NCBI RefSeq assembly: GCF_021155775.2
Contig: NC_060237.1
Location: forward strand, 22,218,970-22,282,969
Origin: Neodiprion pinetum
Lineage: Eukaryota; Arthropoda; Insecta; Hymenoptera; Diprionidae
DNA length: 64,000 nucleotides
Reading direction: 5' to 3'
Shown here: positions 63,801 to 64,000 of the stretch, piece after piece
How the letters are laid out: every line of letters starts with the position of its first letter
How positions within the stretch are numbered: position 1 is the first letter of the stretch
Translations under genes and position numbers: made by a program
The notes under the pieces: model-generated
Told to the model about the DNA's origin: nothing
Seen by the model: only the letters and a program-made list of their open reading frames with translations
Databases searched by the model: none

Positions 63801-64000
63801 CGGATCACCAACGTTTAAACACTTCCTGCCTGATCTTCACACTCGTGCGTCTGTCAAAGATTACATTCTTACCGGAAATGCACCATTTGCAAATTGGTTA
63901 AAGAGTTGCTTTTTATACGTATCTTCAACAATGTAATAGAGAATAAAATTGGGGAGCAAATTTTTGACTGATAAACGTTGAAACGGATCTCGAGATGTTC
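60851..64000. other. Non-coding stretch, nothing recognised
   Basis: It contains a GA run (about 61672-61684) and a T13 run (62017-62029). Frames of 151 (61752-62207 plus), 164 (62466-62960 minus) and 113 codons (63083-63424 plus) lack domains and overlap frames on the other strand. GC and CpG rise from about 62750 to 63450, which could mark a nearby regulatory region, but no exon was defined. Confidence 0.4.

Noticed and set aside
1..64000. tRNA, rRNA, CRISPR arrays and known insect microRNAs
   Set aside because: Looked for by eye (tRNA A/B box patterns, regularly spaced repeats, and several remembered conserved mature microRNA sequences); none was found. A covariance-model scan would be needed to be certain.

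Overview
The window looks like eukaryotic nuclear DNA from an arthropod, most likely an insect. There are no operons, no ribosome-binding-site-spaced gene strings and no reading frame longer than 248 codons. Coding potential comes only as short islands flanked by splice-like sites. CpG dinucleotides are common, and simple repeats (TA/CA, GAA, ATT, CAG) and long poly-A, poly-T and poly-G runs are frequent. A hymenopteran is a plausible host because of the undepleted CpG, but this is inference: no protein in the window is recognisable enough to fix the taxon.

Layout. Positions 1-28.5 kb are almost entirely non-coding. They hold a weak exon candidate at the left edge, a GAA tract (3.35 kb), a 20-G run (4.18 kb), a large imperfect foldback (about 8.67-9.18 kb), the best coding-exon candidate of the window on the minus strand (10.23-10.54 kb), a long unexplained minus-strand frame (12.45-13.20 kb), and a CRE/TATA/short-ORF/poly(A)-signal cluster (22.7-23.15 kb). 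From 28.55 to 30.21 kb lies a GC- and CpG-rich block with CAG repeats. It ends in a consensus splice donor at 30,214/30,215 and reads as the promoter and 5' exon of a plus-strand gene with a long 5' leader. From 30.2 kb to the right edge no convincing further exon was found, so this may be a very long first intron, possibly followed by intergenic DNA. That stretch contains a plus-strand frame broken by one stop (35.2-36.0 kb), a minus-strand exon-like or transposon-like segment (38.29-38.60 kb), a compound TA/CA microsatellite (46.7 kb), a 16-G run (50.0 kb), a small hairpin cluster (57.7-57.9 kb) and a second large foldback (60.27-60.85 kb).

How the parts relate. The only transcription units that can be argued for are the plus-strand 5' exon at about 30 kb and whatever minus-strand gene owns the 10.2-10.5 kb exon. 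Most other long reading frames look like chance or low-complexity frames. The most notable unexplained structures are the two large foldbacks. I saw no CRISPR array, tRNA, rRNA, or recognisable transposase or reverse-transcriptase domain. I did not find a clear new biological system; the foldbacks and the orphan exon are the best leads.
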